Positions 9,533 to 19,676 of a DNA stretch of 64,000 bases are shown here, piece after piece. The notes beneath the pieces were generated by a model. The model did not search any database. It was not told the DNA's origin and worked only from the letters and a program-made list of their open reading frames with translations. Location of the stretch: NCBI RefSeq assembly GCF_000550785.1, contig NZ_CP004350.1, positions 3,018,009-3,082,008 of the forward strand, given 5' to 3'. The stretch's first letter is position 1, and each line of letters starts with the position of its first letter. The DNA comes from Corynebacterium casei LMG S-19264. Its GTDB lineage: Bacteria > Actinomycetota > Actinomycetes > Mycobacteriales > Mycobacteriaceae. The position numbers and the translations under genes were made by a program.

Positions 9533-10119
9533 ATGCAAAAAGCTTTACGTACCGTGCTCGCTTTTTGCTCGTTGGCACAATTGGCACGCACACACCAGTT
9601 GCCTTTGCCAAAGAAGACCCCATTAAAGCAGGAGAGCGGATTAGCAATGAAGTTATGAGTGCCCCTAACCCAGAAACTGCAATCAATGGCCTCTCTCAAG
9701 CCGAACGAGAGACGTTTGAACTATACAACACGCCAAGTGACGTTGAGACTATTGAAACTGAGACCCTTCAGGCCGCAACCATGGCCAACAAGTATTGTCG
9801 AATAGATGGTGTGACATTCGGCCAGAAAGCCATTCTCGGAAATACTCTCTACACTTGGTGGCAAAGAGTCGAGATTTGCGGAAATCCTGGTGTTCAAATT
9901 GACGACGTAAGGATTCTAGAAGCAGGTGGTGAGACAAAGACTCCCACCTGGTCATACGACGGAAACGCAAACACTCCAACGGCCTACGCAACAACTGGGG
10001 GACAATGGACTTCGAGGTCCTCAGAATCTTTTAGCCAAACGAGGCTCAATCGACGCACTGAATGCGTAACTGCAACAATTGTCCCTTCGGGTGAATACAG
10101 AGCAACTAGCACTTGCTAA
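9533..10119 (+). pseudogene. Secreted protein of unknown family, signal peptide out of frame by one base
   Basis: An ATG at 9533 with GAAAGGAA upstream starts MQKALRTVLAF, a typical signal-peptide beginning, but the hydrophobic core and cleavage region (LLVGTIGTHTPVAFAKED) and the mature protein are in the -1 frame. One extra T in the run at 9562-9566 joins them perfectly. The mature part (about 170 residues) ends at 10119 and has three cysteines plus a C-terminal Cys, TLYTWWQRVEICGN, and a Thr/Ser-rich tail, as in small disulfide-bonded secreted proteins. No family recognised. A small membrane protein gene follows by 14 bases and is probably co-transcribed. Confidence 0.7.
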
Positions 10120-10133
10120 TACATCGGAGCACC

Positions 10134-10415
10134 GTGTCAAAGATTCAAAGTGTAGTAGCAGTACTTTTCGTATGCATCATAGCAGCGGCATTTGGCTTTC
10201 CCTATTTGTTCCCTGTAACTATCCTAGCCGCTTTCTACTCGTACTCTGTGGGGAGAAAGAAACCAAACGAGCGGGATAATTGGAAAATACCCTTTTGGGC
10301 TTCGGTTATCACCTCAATTATTCTGATTGCCGATATCCTCTGGTTCCATCCTTCGGAGATAGTCGAACCAACCCAAACTCCTTGGGAAAGTTCAGACTGG
10401 CAACCAAAAGAATAG
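10134..10415 (+). CDS. Small membrane protein with two spans
   Basis: GTG at 10134 with CGGAG upstream is the likely start, giving 93 residues. Two hydrophobic segments (about residues 5-38, probably a hairpin, and 50-68) flank a basic loop (GRKKPNERDNWK). The C-terminus is acidic and Trp-containing. It follows the secreted protein gene closely and a terminator lies downstream, so these two form a unit. Family unknown; a membrane partner of the secreted protein is a guess. Confidence 0.6.
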   Translation: MSKIQSVVAVLFVCIIAAAFGFPYLFPVTILAAFYSYSVGRKKPNERDNWKIPFWASVITSIILIADILWFHPSEIVEPTQTPWESSDWQPKE

Positions 10416-10480
10416 AATTTAGGCATTCAACTACTAAGGAATTTTTGCGGCTGCGTGTAATCTCGTAATAATAAATCCTG

Positions 10481-10514
10481 AAAGTCCCGGCCGAGTTCGT
10501 CTCGCCGGGATTTT
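10481..10514. terminator. Rho-independent terminator between converging units
   Basis: Stem TCCCGGC / GCCGGGA with a 12-base loop, AAA before and TTTT after, so it can act on transcripts from the left unit and on pcaIJ from the right. Confidence 0.8.
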
Positions 10515-10547
10515 AGTGGTGAAGGCTAGGCCTGCAACAGGGATTTT

Positions 10548-11195
10548 TTAGGCTACGCCTTCGGCAACCTTGAATGGTGCGCCGGTGATTTCCTTGAGCT
10601 CTTCCAGGGTGACCTCAGGTGCGAGCTCAACCAGGGTGAGGCCTTCTTCGGCATCGACGTCAAAGACGGCGTGGGTGGAGACAATCTTGCCCACGCACTT
10701 AGCGCCGGTCAAAGGCAGGGCGCACTCGCTAAGAATCTTCGGGGTGCCCTTCTTAGTCACGTGGTCAGTCATCACGATGATGGTTTCAGCACCGTGGACC
10801 AGGTCCATTGCGCCGCCCATGCCGCGGACCATCTTGCCTGGAATCATCCAGTTAGCCAAGTCGCCGTACTGCGAGATTTCCATCGCGCCGAGGACGGCAA
10901 CGTCGACGGAGCGGGAGCGGATCATCGCAAAGCTAGTGGATGAGCTGAAGTAGCTCGCGCCCGGCGCGGCAGTAATTGTCTCCTTGCCGGCGTTGATCAG
11001 TTCCGGATCCATCTGCTCTTCGGTGGGGTATGCACCCACGCCGAGAATGCCGTTTTCGGAGTGCAGGATAACTTCCTTATCCGCAGGAACGAATCCGGGC
11101 ACCTTGGTTGGGATACCAATACCAAGGTTGACGTACTGGCCATCTTCTAGTTCAGCAGCAACGCGCGCCGCCATTTGATCATGTGTCCAAGTCAT
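10548..11195 (-). CDS. pcaJ: 3-oxoadipate CoA-transferase subunit B
   Basis: Beta subunit (215 residues) of the succinyl-CoA:3-oxoadipate CoA-transferase, which activates 3-oxoadipate before thiolysis in the beta-ketoadipate pathway. It shows GIGIPT (25-30) and the SENGILG motif with catalytic Glu47, and the characteristic [10 protein letters not shown] and CALPLTG stretches. Its start overlaps the stop of pcaI by one base (TAATG), giving coupled synthesis of the two subunits. Close homologues use acetoacetate or other 3-oxoacids; the pca neighbours favour 3-oxoadipate. Confidence 0.9.
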   Translation of the reverse strand: MTWTHDQMAARVAAELEDGQYVNLGIGIPTKVPGFVPADKEVILHSENGILGVGAYPTEEQMDPELINAGKETITAAPGASYFSSSTSFAMIRSRSVDVAVLGAMEISQYGDLANWMIPGKMVRGMGGAMDLVHGAETIIVMTDHVTKKGTPKILSECALPLTGAKCVGKIVSTHAVFDVDAEEGLTLVELAPEVTLEELKEITGAPFKVAEGVA

Positions 11196-11938
11196 TAGCT
11201 CTGCACCGTCCTGTACTCAATTCCTGTTTCCTGCTCGCCGACCACAACAACGCGGTCCACGAAGATGCCTGACAGGTCAACTTCTTCTGGATCCAAAACA
11301 TCCACGAAGTGCTCCACCTGGGCGATGGTGACCTTGCCGCTCATTGCTGCATCTGGGTTGAAGTTCTGCGCGGTCTTGCGGAAAGACAGGTTGCCGTAGC
11401 GGTCACCCTTGTGCGCGTGGACCAGCGCGAAGTCGGTGCGAATGCCGGTTTCCAGCACATAGGTTTCGCCATCGAACTCGCGAGTTTCTTTGGGCTGGGA
11501 GTACTCGGCAACGGAACCGTCAGAGTTATAGCGCATGGGCAAGCCGCCCTCTGCAACCTGTGTGCCCACACCGGCGATGGTGTAAAACGCTGGAATACCT
11601 GCGCCACCAGCACGCATACGCTCAGCCAAGGTGCCCTGCGGAGTGAACTCAACGGTGAGCTCACCCGCCAGGTACTGGCGTGCGTACTCCTTGTTGAACC
11701 CAATGTAGGAACCGATGGAGTGCGTAATGCGGCCATCTTCCAGCAGCAAGCTCAAGCCGAAGCCATCAGCACCCAAGTTATTGGACACGATGGTGAGGTC
11801 ATTTGGACCCGAAGCGCGTAGGGCTTCGATGAGCACGGTAGGAATGCCTACCAGCCCAAAGCCACCGACGGCGATCGAGGATCCCGAAGAAATGTCTTGC
11901 ACCGCCTCTGTGGCGGAATTAGTCCTTTTATCAACCAT
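11195..11938 (-). CDS. pcaI: 3-oxoadipate CoA-transferase subunit A
   Basis: Alpha subunit (247 residues) of the same CoA-transferase. It has the family glycine-rich start [17 protein letters not shown] and [21 protein letters not shown] at 11938 is preferred; an ATG three codons upstream is possible and neither has a strong ribosome site. It is transcribed divergently from pcaR with about 90 bases between the starts, the usual place for IclR-type control by PcaR. Together with pcaJ it forms a two-gene unit ending at the terminator near 10.5 kb. Confidence 0.9.
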   Translation of the reverse strand: MVDKRTNSATEAVQDISSGSSIAVGGFGLVGIPTVLIEALRASGPNDLTIVSNNLGADGFGLSLLLEDGRITHSIGSYIGFNKEYARQYLAGELTVEFTPQGTLAERMRAGGAGIPAFYTIAGVGTQVAEGGLPMRYNSDGSVAEYSQPKETREFDGETYVLETGIRTDFALVHAHKGDRYGNLSFRKTAQNFNPDAAMSGKVTIAQVEHFVDVLDPEEVDLSGIFVDRVVVVGEQETGIEYRTVQS

Positions 11939-12028
11939 GTGCCACATGCTACACTCAAGTTCATCATTAGTACAACGGTTCGCAATGCGCACATTTATGG
12001 TGTGTTCAGCAACCCTGGAAGGAGAGTT

Positions 12029-12805
12029 ATGACTAGTCCCTCAAGTGACTTTGTTCAGTCTTTTGCGCGTGGACTGATGGTGATCCGGTCTTTTGACGCC
12101 ACCGCATCTTCACAAACCCTGTCTCAAGTGGCTGCTGCCACCGGCCTATCCCGCGCGGCAGCTAGACGCTTTCTTCACACCTTGGTGGAAGAAGGCTACG
12201 CCGTAAATAATGACGGCCAGTTCACCTTGACCCCGCGCGTGCTGGAATTGGGCTACAGCTACCTATCCGCGCTGACCTTGCCTGCGCTGGCGCAGCCGCG
12301 GCTGGAGAGCCTATCCGCGCAGGTGGGCGAATCCTGTTCGATGTCGGTGCTTGATGGCACGGATATCCACTATGTCTCGCGCGTGGCGGTGCGCAAGATC
12401 ATGACGGTCAACATCACCATCGGCACGCGCTTTCCAGCCCACTCCACCTCGATGGGCCGCGTGCTCCTGGCCGGGATGCCAGATGCAGAAATCCGCAGTT
12501 TCTTGGACTCGGTGCCGCTGTCACACGGACTCACGCCGCGTTCATTGACGGACAAGGAGCAACTATTCGAAGAAATCATTGCCGTGCGCAGCAAGGGCTG
12601 GGCACTAGTAGACCAAGAGTTGGAACTTGGCCTGCGTTCACTGGCGGCGCCGATTACAGACGCTGAAGGAAAAGTGGTAGCAGCCATTAACATCTCCACG
12701 CAATCTGCAGTGAGTTCCGTTAATGAGCTGACCGGCAATTACCTTCCGGTGTTGCTATCTACCGCAAGCGAGATTTCCCGCGACCTGGTCATGGCCAGCA
12801 ATTAA
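12029..12805 (+). CDS. pcaR: IclR-family regulator of the beta-ketoadipate genes
   Basis: A 258-residue IclR-type regulator. ATG at 12029 has GGAAGGAG ten bases upstream. The N-terminal winged HTH (about 10-75) contains LSQVAAATGLSRAAARRFLHTL; the C-terminal effector domain has HSTSMGRVLLAG and GWALVDQELELGLRSLAAPI typical of the PcaR/PobR/CatR branch. It lies between divergent pcaIJ and co-directional pcaFD, the order known from C. glutamicum, where PcaR represses pca genes. The effector there is a pathway intermediate; this is family knowledge, not visible here. Confidence 0.9.
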   Translation: MTSPSSDFVQSFARGLMVIRSFDATASSQTLSQVAAATGLSRAAARRFLHTLVEEGYAVNNDGQFTLTPRVLELGYSYLSALTLPALAQPRLESLSAQVGESCSMSVLDGTDIHYVSRVAVRKIMTVNITIGTRFPAHSTSMGRVLLAGMPDAEIRSFLDSVPLSHGLTPRSLTDKEQLFEEIIAVRSKGWALVDQELELGLRSLAAPITDAEGKVVAAINISTQSAVSSVNELTGNYLPVLLSTASEISRDLVMASN

Positions 12806-12846
12806 TCCCTAGCTTTAAATACCTCTAATAAATGAAGGAGTCTTCA

Positions 12847-14082
12847 ATGACCAACCAGAACGATAATGACATTGTCTTTTGCTCCCCACTGCGCACTCCA
12901 GTGGGACGCTACGGCGGAGTATTCAAGGATGTTCCGGTAGAAGATCTGGCTACCACCGTGGTCGATGCCATCGTGGAGCGCACCGGGACCACCGCCAAGG
13001 ACGTAGATGACATTATCTTGGGCCAGGCGAGCCCGAATGGTGCAGCACCAGCACTTGGTCGCATCGTTGCGCTGAACTCGGCCTTGGGCAAGGAAGTACC
13101 GGGCATGCAGCTGGATCGCCGTTGTGGTTCGGGCCTGCAGGCACTCATGACCGCGGCCGCACACGTGGCTATGGGCGCGGCTGATCTCATTATCGCTGGT
13201 GGCGCGGAGTCTATGTCGCGCACCGAGTACACCGTTGATGGCTCCATCCGCTGGGGTGTCAAGGGCGGCGACATGCAGCTGCGTGACCGCCTGGCTGAGG
13301 CACGTGAGACCGCTGGCGGCAAGAACCACCCAATTCCTGGCGGCATGATTGAAACCGCTGAGAACGTTCGCCGCGAGTACAAGCTCACGCGCGAAGCACA
13401 GGACCAGATGGCAGCAGCATCGCACGAGCGCGCGCTGAAGGCACAAGCAGAGAACTGGTTCGAGGAAGAAATCGTGCCAGTCACCATTCCTGCCAAGAAG
13501 CGTGGCCAGGAGCCAACCGTCGTGACCGCCGATGAGGGCCCACGCGAGGGTTCCACCCCAGAAAAGCTTGCTTCGCTGCGCTCTATCCGCGGCAAGCAGG
13601 ATGAAGAAGCAACCGTGACCGCGGGTAACGCATCCTCGCAAAACGATGGCGCCGCAGCGATGATTGTTACTACCCGCGCCAAGGCCGCTGAGCTAGGACT
13701 TACCCCGCTGTTAAGCCTCAAGGGCTGGGCTGTTGCAGGTGTCGCGCCAGAGACCATGGGCGTTGGCCCAGTTCCAGCAACCAAGAAGGCACTGGAGCGC
13801 ACCGGCGTCAGCTTGGATGACCTGGATGCAATTGAGCTCAACGAAGCTTTCGCGGCGCAGGCACTCGCTGTGCTGCAGGAATGGGACTTAGCGTGGGATG
13901 ATTCCCGCCTGAACACTTGGGGTTCGGGTATCTCCCTGGGTCACCCAGTTGGCGCGACCGGCGCCCGCATGCTGGTGACTTTGGCGCACCGCCTCAAGCG
14001 CGAGGGTGGCCAGTTGGGTCTTGCCACCATGTGCATCGGTGGCGGTCAGGGCATGGCAGCAGTTGTAGAAAAGGAAGGCTAA
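12847..14082 (+). CDS. pcaF: 3-oxoadipyl-CoA thiolase (acetyl-CoA acyltransferase)
   Basis: Thiolase (411 residues) that would cleave 3-oxoadipyl-CoA into acetyl-CoA and succinyl-CoA. It has the acyl-accepting Cys93 in RRCGSGLQA, GGAESMSR, NEAFAAQ, the active-site GHPVGATG and the second Cys in MCIGGGQG. ATG at 12847 follows AAGGAG. It is in the same direction as pcaR (41 bases) and pcaD (six bases), hence an operon. Length is normal for biosynthetic/degradative thiolases; the 3-oxoadipyl specificity rests on context. Confidence 0.88.
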   Translation: MTNQNDNDIVFCSPLRTPVGRYGGVFKDVPVEDLATTVVDAIVERTGTTAKDVDDIILGQASPNGAAPALGRIVALNSALGKEVPGMQLDRRCGSGLQALMTAAAHVAMGAADLIIAGGAESMSRTEYTVDGSIRWGVKGGDMQLRDRLAEARETAGGKNHPIPGGMIETAENVRREYKLTREAQDQMAAASHERALKAQAENWFEEEIVPVTIPAKKRGQEPTVVTADEGPREGSTPEKLASLRSIRGKQDEEATVTAGNASSQNDGAAAMIVTTRAKAAELGLTPLLSLKGWAVAGVAPETMGVGPVPATKKALERTGVSLDDLDAIELNEAFAAQALAVLQEWDLAWDDSRLNTWGSGISLGHPVGATGARMLVTLAHRLKREGGQLGLATMCIGGGQGMAAVVEKEG

Positions 14083-14088
14083 AAACAC

Positions 14089-14898
14089 ATGGCACAGTTG
14101 CACTTTGTTGAATACGGACCACGCAAGGCGGAGACTCCACAGGGCACCTTGGTGTTCATCGGGTCGATTGCCTCCACGGTTGATATGTGGTTGCCGCAGC
14201 TCGATGCGCTTTCCGATGTCTTCCGCGTCATCGCCGTCGACCACCGCGGCCACGGCCACTCCCCTGTTATTGAGGGCCCTGCCTCCATTGCGGATCTGGC
14301 AAGTGACGTGCAAGAAACCATCGAAAAGCACGGCGTTGACACCTACGGTGTTGTCGGCCTTTCCCTCGGCGGCGCGGTTGCGCAGTACCTCGCGGCTAAT
14401 GATCCGAAGGTCACCTCGGCAGCCTTTTTGTGCACGGCACCGAAATTTGGCACTCCTGAATCCTGGCATGAGCGCGCGCGGACCGTGCGTGCAGATTCCA
14501 CCGCCGCGCTTGCCGATGCCGTCGTGGGGCGCTGGTTCTCCGAAGGCTGGATTGCCGAAAATCCAGCATCGACCGCGTTCTACCGCAACATGATCGCCAC
14601 CACCCCGGCCGAAGGCTACGCGTCTTGCTCTGAAGCTTTGGCTGACTGGGACTTTGCGGGTGAACTCCCGAAGATTTCTGTTTCCGTGCTGGTTCTGGCT
14701 GGCGCCGATGACCCTTCTACCCCACCTGAAGTGCTCAAAGGTATCGGCGAAGCAGTCAGCGGCGAATCCACTTACGTGGAAATCAAGCCCGGCGCGCACG
14801 TGCCCACCATCGAGGCACCGCAGGAAGTCACCGATGCCCTGCGCGCGCACTTTACGCGCTGGAGCCTCATCATGAGTGAGAGAAAGTCTGCAGGATAA
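14089..14898 (+). CDS. pcaD: 3-oxoadipate enol-lactonase
   Basis: Alpha/beta hydrolase (269 residues) hydrolysing 3-oxoadipate enol-lactone to 3-oxoadipate. The triad is visible: Ser92 in GLSLGG, Asp208 in GADDPSTP and His237 in GAHVPTIE; DHRGHGHS marks the oxyanion loop region. It starts six bases after pcaF with AAGGAAGG upstream. Some actinobacteria fuse this domain to the carboxymuconolactone decarboxylase PcaC; here it is separate and pcaC is not in the window. The stop codon lies within the terminator stem. Confidence 0.88.
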   Translation: MAQLHFVEYGPRKAETPQGTLVFIGSIASTVDMWLPQLDALSDVFRVIAVDHRGHGHSPVIEGPASIADLASDVQETIEKHGVDTYGVVGLSLGGAVAQYLAANDPKVTSAAFLCTAPKFGTPESWHERARTVRADSTAALADAVVGRWFSEGWIAENPASTAFYRNMIATTPAEGYASCSEALADWDFAGELPKISVSVLVLAGADDPSTPPEVLKGIGEAVSGESTYVEIKPGAHVPTIEAPQEVTDALRAHFTRWSLIMSERKSAG

Positions 14899-14918
14899 AC
14901 GCGCCTGCAGGCTTTTTT
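14886..14918. terminator. Terminator between pcaD and the convergent LuxR gene
   Basis: Stem GTCTGCAGG / CCTGCAGGC followed by TTTTTT; overlaps the end of pcaD. The T tract points to termination of the pcaRFD transcript. Confidence 0.85.
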
Positions 14919-14923
14919 CTGGT

Positions 14924-16699
14924 TTACTCGCGTAGAGCTTGGGCGAGCGCTGCGGGGAGTTCGGTGCGGGTGCGGATGCGTAACTTGCGGTAGATACGCG
15001 TGAGGTGAAACTCCACGGTCTTGGGTGAAAGGAAGAGCTGCGCGGCGATTTCCTTGTTGGTCAACCCGCTGGCGGCGTGATGGGCGACTTCTAATTCCTG
15101 CGTCGTTAACGAAGACACCGAATTTTGCCGCGGACCCAACCCTCCGGCACGCCGCTCGCGGTTGATCTTTTCTACATACGCATGCGCGCCCATGGATTGA
15201 TAGACCTCGGCTGCGCGAGCTAGGTAGCCATCCGCATCCCGGCGTCGACCCAGCCTGCGTAGCGCCTGGCCAAAGGCAAAAAGCGTTCTGCCCTGATAGG
15301 GGCGCATGTGGGTATTAGCCATCATTTCGATGCATTCTTCATATAACTTGACGCCCCGGTCAGCCTCACCCAACACCAACGCTTGATGGGCACGCTCAGC
15401 GACCAGGCGCGCTTTGAGACCCAGATTATTTACGCGGTTAGCATCTTCTTCTGCAATGCCAAGAAGCTCATCTGCTTCTTCCAGGCGCTTGGTTTTTAGT
15501 AGCACGTGAACTGCTAAGTCGCGCCATGGCCAAAATCCGGGCTGGCTAATAGTTTGCTTCTTATCTAACTCAATGAGTTGGTCTGTCGCACGGACAGCAT
15601 CAACCATCTGGTTTTCCCGCAAGCCCGTGACCACGCGTGTAATCGCAGCAGGAACTTTCTGAATGACAAAGGCATCGTTGCTGATGATCAAACGGTTTCG
15701 GTAATCCGCAGCGATGGAATAATCACCCCGCAGTTGCGAAATGATTGCACCAGTCCACAGCAATAACGGATCAAGGAGGTCAATCCCGAAGTAATCGGAT
15801 TGGAACAGTCCCTTTTTCACCGTGGCGAGCGCATCATCCCATTCACCGAGTAAAAACTCCGCGCGCGCAAGCCACGCAATCTGCCACAAATCGATACGGG
15901 TTGCGCCTTCTTCGCGTGGAAGCTGCTGAAGTTCTTGTCGGGCAGAAACCGGATCATCGTTGGCCAGTTTGACCCAGCCCACCACCATATGACGGCGTTG
16001 GGCTAGCACTTTGGACTCCCCTGGCATCACCGGCATGTCAACATTTGCTCCGGTCAGAGCTACTTTCGCGACGTTGGCGATATAGCTTGCGGACAAGGCG
16101 GGCTCTGATTCAGGTCCGCCCCATTTCACCGCTTCTTCTGCGGCTTCAAGAACGCCCTGCAGATTCCAGTTAGCAATTTCCGCCAAAGCTTTATACCCAG
16201 CTAGCTGCGCGCGTACGGCATCGGGAGCGCTTTTTTCTAAATCTGCGTTGCTAAACCGTGCCATGGCTTCGTTACGCCGTCCTTGGTGGATAACCAAGTA
16301 CCCCAATAAAGAATCGCGCCACATATTCGGCGCTCGGGTATCCAAAGTGCGGGCATGATGCGCTACCGCACGGATATTGGACGAAGAAACTAAGGCTTCC
16401 ATCTGGTTGAGCTCATATTGGCGTTGGTGGGCTTCAGTGGCAGCCAATTCAGAAGCTAATTGATAAAACTGCGCGGCCTCCTTCCAACGCCCCGCGCTGC
16501 CCAGGCTATCGGCAGTTTTTGCAAGCTCGGTGGAAACATTTTCATCGTAACTGTTAAGGCTTCGCGCGCGGTGCACTAGTTCCTCAGCGGCTTCCCCATG
16601 TTCAAGTACATGGACGTGAAAATCACGCCACTGGCCAAGCACCCTAACGCACTGAAGTACAACCTTCACGAGGATTAAACACAAAAGCCCGGGCATCAC
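14924..16699 (-). pseudogene. pcaO: LuxR/LAL-type regulator (PcaO-like), apparently lacking its N-terminal ATPase region
   Basis: The C-terminal end (about residues 525-585) is a clear LuxR HTH (LTTQELEVAHHAASGLTNKE, QLFLSPKTVEFHLTRIYRKL). Residues 50-500 are alpha-helical tetratricopeptide-like repeats as in the LAL family. LAL proteins normally carry an N-terminal AAA/NTPase region of several hundred residues; none is present, and the first 25 residues are read out of the leuS terminator, with no ribosome site. In C. glutamicum the LAL-type PcaO gene adjoins pcaD. I infer 5' truncation at about 16.6-16.7 kb, next to leuS, by a rearrangement. A shortened functional protein starting at an internal GTG is possible. 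Confidence 0.6.
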
Positions 16700-16732
16700 C
16701 GCATCTAAACTGCAGGATGCTCGGGCTTTTGT
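16681..16732. terminator. Terminator downstream of leuS
   Basis: Long stem ACAAAAGCCCGGGCATC / GATGCTCGGGCTTTTGT with an 18-base loop. Read from the leuS side it closes with TTTTGT. It overlaps the first codons of the truncated LuxR frame. Confidence 0.85.
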
Positions 16733-16760
16733 TTTGTAGGTAAGCTGCCTAGCTGCTTCC

Positions 16761-19604
16761 CTACTTCACGACCAGGTTAACCATGCGTCCAGGAACGTAG
16801 ATCTTCTTGACCACGTTCTTGCCATCGGTCAGCGCGACGATCTTTTCATCGGCAAGCGCGGCTGCAAGAACGGTGTCCTGGTCGGCGTCGGCGGGGACAG
16901 AGACACGCGACTTGACCTTGCCCATGACCTGGATTGGGATTTCAATCTCATCGTCCTTGAGCCACTTCTCATCAAAGGTTGGGAAGTCAACGAAGGTGAT
17001 GGTGTCCTCGTGGCCGAGCTTGTTCCACAGCTCTTCGGCGAGGTGCGGTGCAACCGGTGCCGTCATGATGATGGCTGGTTCAATCGCGGCACGTGGAACA
17101 CTCTTGCCGTAGTTCTTGGTGAGGTAGTTGGTGTACTCAATCAACTTCGCCACAGCAGTGTTCGCGCGTAGGTGGTCGTAGTCATCACGGATACCGGCGA
17201 TGGTGCGGTGAAGCTGCTTATTGTCTTCATCGTTAAGCTCTGCGTCCGAAACCGTGATTTCACCGGTGGTCTCATCGACGACCAAGCGCCACAGGCGCTG
17301 CAAGAAGCGCTGCGCACCGACAACATCCTTGGTTGCCCATGGACGAGAAGTGTCCAAAGGACCCATGGACATCTCGTAGACACGCAGGGTGTCCGCGCCG
17401 AATTCCTCGCAGAAATCATCCGGGCCAATCGCGTTCTTCAGCGACTTACCCATCTTGCCGTATTCCTGGTTGACCTCTTCGCCGTTGTAGAAGAACTTGC
17501 CGTCCTTCTCCCCTACCTCGGCTGCTGGTACGTAGATGCCGCGGGAATCGGTGTAGGCATAAGCCTGGATATAGCCCTGGTTGTACAGGCGACGGTATGG
17601 CTCCTTGGAGGTGACATGGCCCAAGTCATAGAGCACCTTGTGCCAGAAACGGGAGTACAGCAAGTGCAGCACGGCGTGCTCCACACCGCCGACGTACAGG
17701 TCAACGCCGCCTGGATCATTCGGGCCATGAACATCTGGCTGTGGGCCAGTCCAGTAACGCTCATTTTCAATATCTACTACTGCCTCATCATTGACCGGAT
17801 CAATGTAGCGCAGCTGGTAGAAGGAAGAACCTGCCCACTGCGGCATGACATTCGCGTCACGGTAGTAGGTCTTAGTGCCCTCACCCAGGTCGAGTTCAAC
17901 CGCAATCCACTCCTTGGCCTTCGCCAATGGTGGCTGTGGCTCGGAATCAGCGGCATCAGGATCGAAAGACACTGGCTGGTAGTCCTCGACCTCTGGCAGT
18001 TCAATCGGCAGCATCGACTCAGGCAGCGCGTGCGCCTGGCCATCCTCGTCGTAGACGATTGGGAAAGGCTCGCCCCAGTAACGCTGACGCGCAAAGAGCC
18101 AGTCGCGCAGCTTGTACTGGATCTTCTCAACGCCTAAGTCCTTGGACTCCAACCATTCAATGGTCTTGGCGATGGCATCGGACTTGCTCAGACCATTGAT
18201 GTCCAGGCCCTCATCGTTCGCGGAGTTCACCACGGTGCCTTCACCGGTGTATGCCTCTTCGGTGATGTCGCCACCGGAAACAACCTCGGTGATCGGCAGT
18301 TCAAACTCAGTAGCGAACTCGTAGTCACGGGTATCGTGCGCTGGCACAGCCATAATCGCGCCGGTACCGTAGCCCATCAGCACGTAGTCACCGATGAAGA
18401 TTGGGATCTGCTTGCCATTGACCGGGTTGGTGGCATAAGCGCCGATGAATACACCGGTCTTTTCCTTGTTTTCCTGACGCTCCAGCTCAGTCTTAGACGC
18501 GATGTCCTTCAGGTAAGCCGCGATAGCATCCTGCGGGTTGCTCTTGCCATAGGTCCACTTGGTGTTGATATCCGCACCGTAATCTTCGGTGCTTGCCAGT
18601 TCCTTCACCAGCTCGTGCTCAGGAGCCAGCACCATGTACTCAGCACCAAACAGGGTGTCAGGACGCGTGGTAAATACGCGGATGTCGTGGCCCTGGGCAT
18701 CGAAAGTAACTTCTGCACCGCGGGAACGGCCAATCCAGTTGCGCTGCATGGACTTGACCTTGTCCGACCAATCCAGCAGCTCCAGATCATCCAACAGGCG
18801 ATCGGAGTACGCGGTAATGCGCATCATCCACTGGCTCAAGTTCTTGCGGAAGACTGGGAAATTGCCGCGGTCAGAACGGCCATCAGCAGTAACTTCCTCA
18901 TTCGCCAAAACCGTACCCAGACCCGGGCACCAGTTCACGGTGGAGTTAGACAAGTAAACCAGGCGGAACTCATCGACAGCCTTAGCCTGCTCAGCCTTAG
19001 ACAAGTCGTTGTAAACAGCACCATCCTTGGTGGTGCGGGTGCCTGCTTCTAATTCAGCGATCAGTTCAGAAACCGGGCGTGCCTTGTTCTGATCCTCATC
19101 GAACCATGCGTTGTAAATCTGCAGGAAGATCCACTGCGTCCACTTATAGAATTCCGGATCCGTAGTAGCTACCGAACGGCGCTGGTCATGACCCAAGCCC
19201 AGCATGCCCAGCTGACGACGCATGTTTTCAATATTCGCCATCGTGGTCGTGCGTGGGTGCGTACCAGTTTGAATAGCGTACTGCTCCGCTGGCAGACCGA
19301 AAGCGTCATAACCCAAAGTGTGCAAAACGTTCTTGCCCAGCATGCGGTTATAGCGCGCAAAGACGTCAGTTGCGATATAACCCAGTGGGTGACCAACGTG
19401 AAGACCCGCACCGGAAGGATAAGGGAACATGTCCTGGACAAAGAGCTTGTCCTTCGGCAATGGCTTATCGGTGGCTAACTTCCCTACTGGGTTGGCAGCA
19501 TCAAAAGTGCCGTTATCAATCCAGTACTTCTGCCAGCGCTGTTCAATCTCAGTCGCCAGTTCCGGGGTATAGCGGTGCGTAGTGGTTTCACTAGGGTTCG
19601 TCAT
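16761..19604 (-). CDS. leuS: Leucyl-tRNA synthetase
   Basis: Class I synthetase (947 residues) charging tRNA-Leu. ATG at 19604 ([12 protein letters not shown]) is chosen; the upstream in-frame extension lacks homology. It shows the HIGH box as HVGH (69-72) after PYPSGAGL, the CP1 editing domain with [20 protein letters not shown] and a [12 protein letters not shown] stretch, and the KMSKS loop as KMGKS ([10 protein letters not shown]), the form common in actinobacteria. Essential housekeeping gene. It is flanked on both sides by genes that have lost their 5' ends. Confidence 0.97.
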   Translation of the reverse strand: MTNPSETTTHRYTPELATEIEQRWQKYWIDNGTFDAANPVGKLATDKPLPKDKLFVQDMFPYPSGAGLHVGHPLGYIATDVFARYNRMLGKNVLHTLGYDAFGLPAEQYAIQTGTHPRTTTMANIENMRRQLGMLGLGHDQRRSVATTDPEFYKWTQWIFLQIYNAWFDEDQNKARPVSELIAELEAGTRTTKDGAVYNDLSKAEQAKAVDEFRLVYLSNSTVNWCPGLGTVLANEEVTADGRSDRGNFPVFRKNLSQWMMRITAYSDRLLDDLELLDWSDKVKSMQRNWIGRSRGAEVTFDAQGHDIRVFTTRPDTLFGAEYMVLAPEHELVKELASTEDYGADINTKWTYGKSNPQDAIAAYLKDIASKTELERQENKEKTGVFIGAYATNPVNGKQIPIFIGDYVLMGYGTGAIMAVPAHDTRDYEFATEFELPITEVVSGGDITEEAYTGEGTVVNSANDEGLDINGLSKSDAIAKTIEWLESKDLGVEKIQYKLRDWLFARQRYWGEPFPIVYDEDGQAHALPESMLPIELPEVEDYQPVSFDPDAADSEPQPPLAKAKEWIAVELDLGEGTKTYYRDANVMPQWAGSSFYQLRYIDPVNDEAVVDIENERYWTGPQPDVHGPNDPGGVDLYVGGVEHAVLHLLYSRFWHKVLYDLGHVTSKEPYRRLYNQGYIQAYAYTDSRGIYVPAAEVGEKDGKFFYNGEEVNQEYGKMGKSLKNAIGPDDFCEEFGADTLRVYEMSMGPLDTSRPWATKDVVGAQRFLQRLWRLVVDETTGEITVSDAELNDEDNKQLHRTIAGIRDDYDHLRANTAVAKLIEYTNYLTKNYGKSVPRAAIEPAIIMTAPVAPHLAEELWNKLGHEDTITFVDFPTFDEKWLKDDEIEIPIQVMGKVKSRVSVPADADQDTVLAAALADEKIVALTDGKNVVKKIYVPGRMVNLVVK

Positions 19605-19676
19605 AGCATCACAGTCTAGTAGGTCAACCCACCAGCAGCGTAAGTTGGATACTTCTCCCCTGCGCTTAGCCACATC

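Noticed and set aside
13888..14850. Long open frame opposite pcaD
   Set aside because: Antisense shadow; pcaD has an intact catalytic triad.
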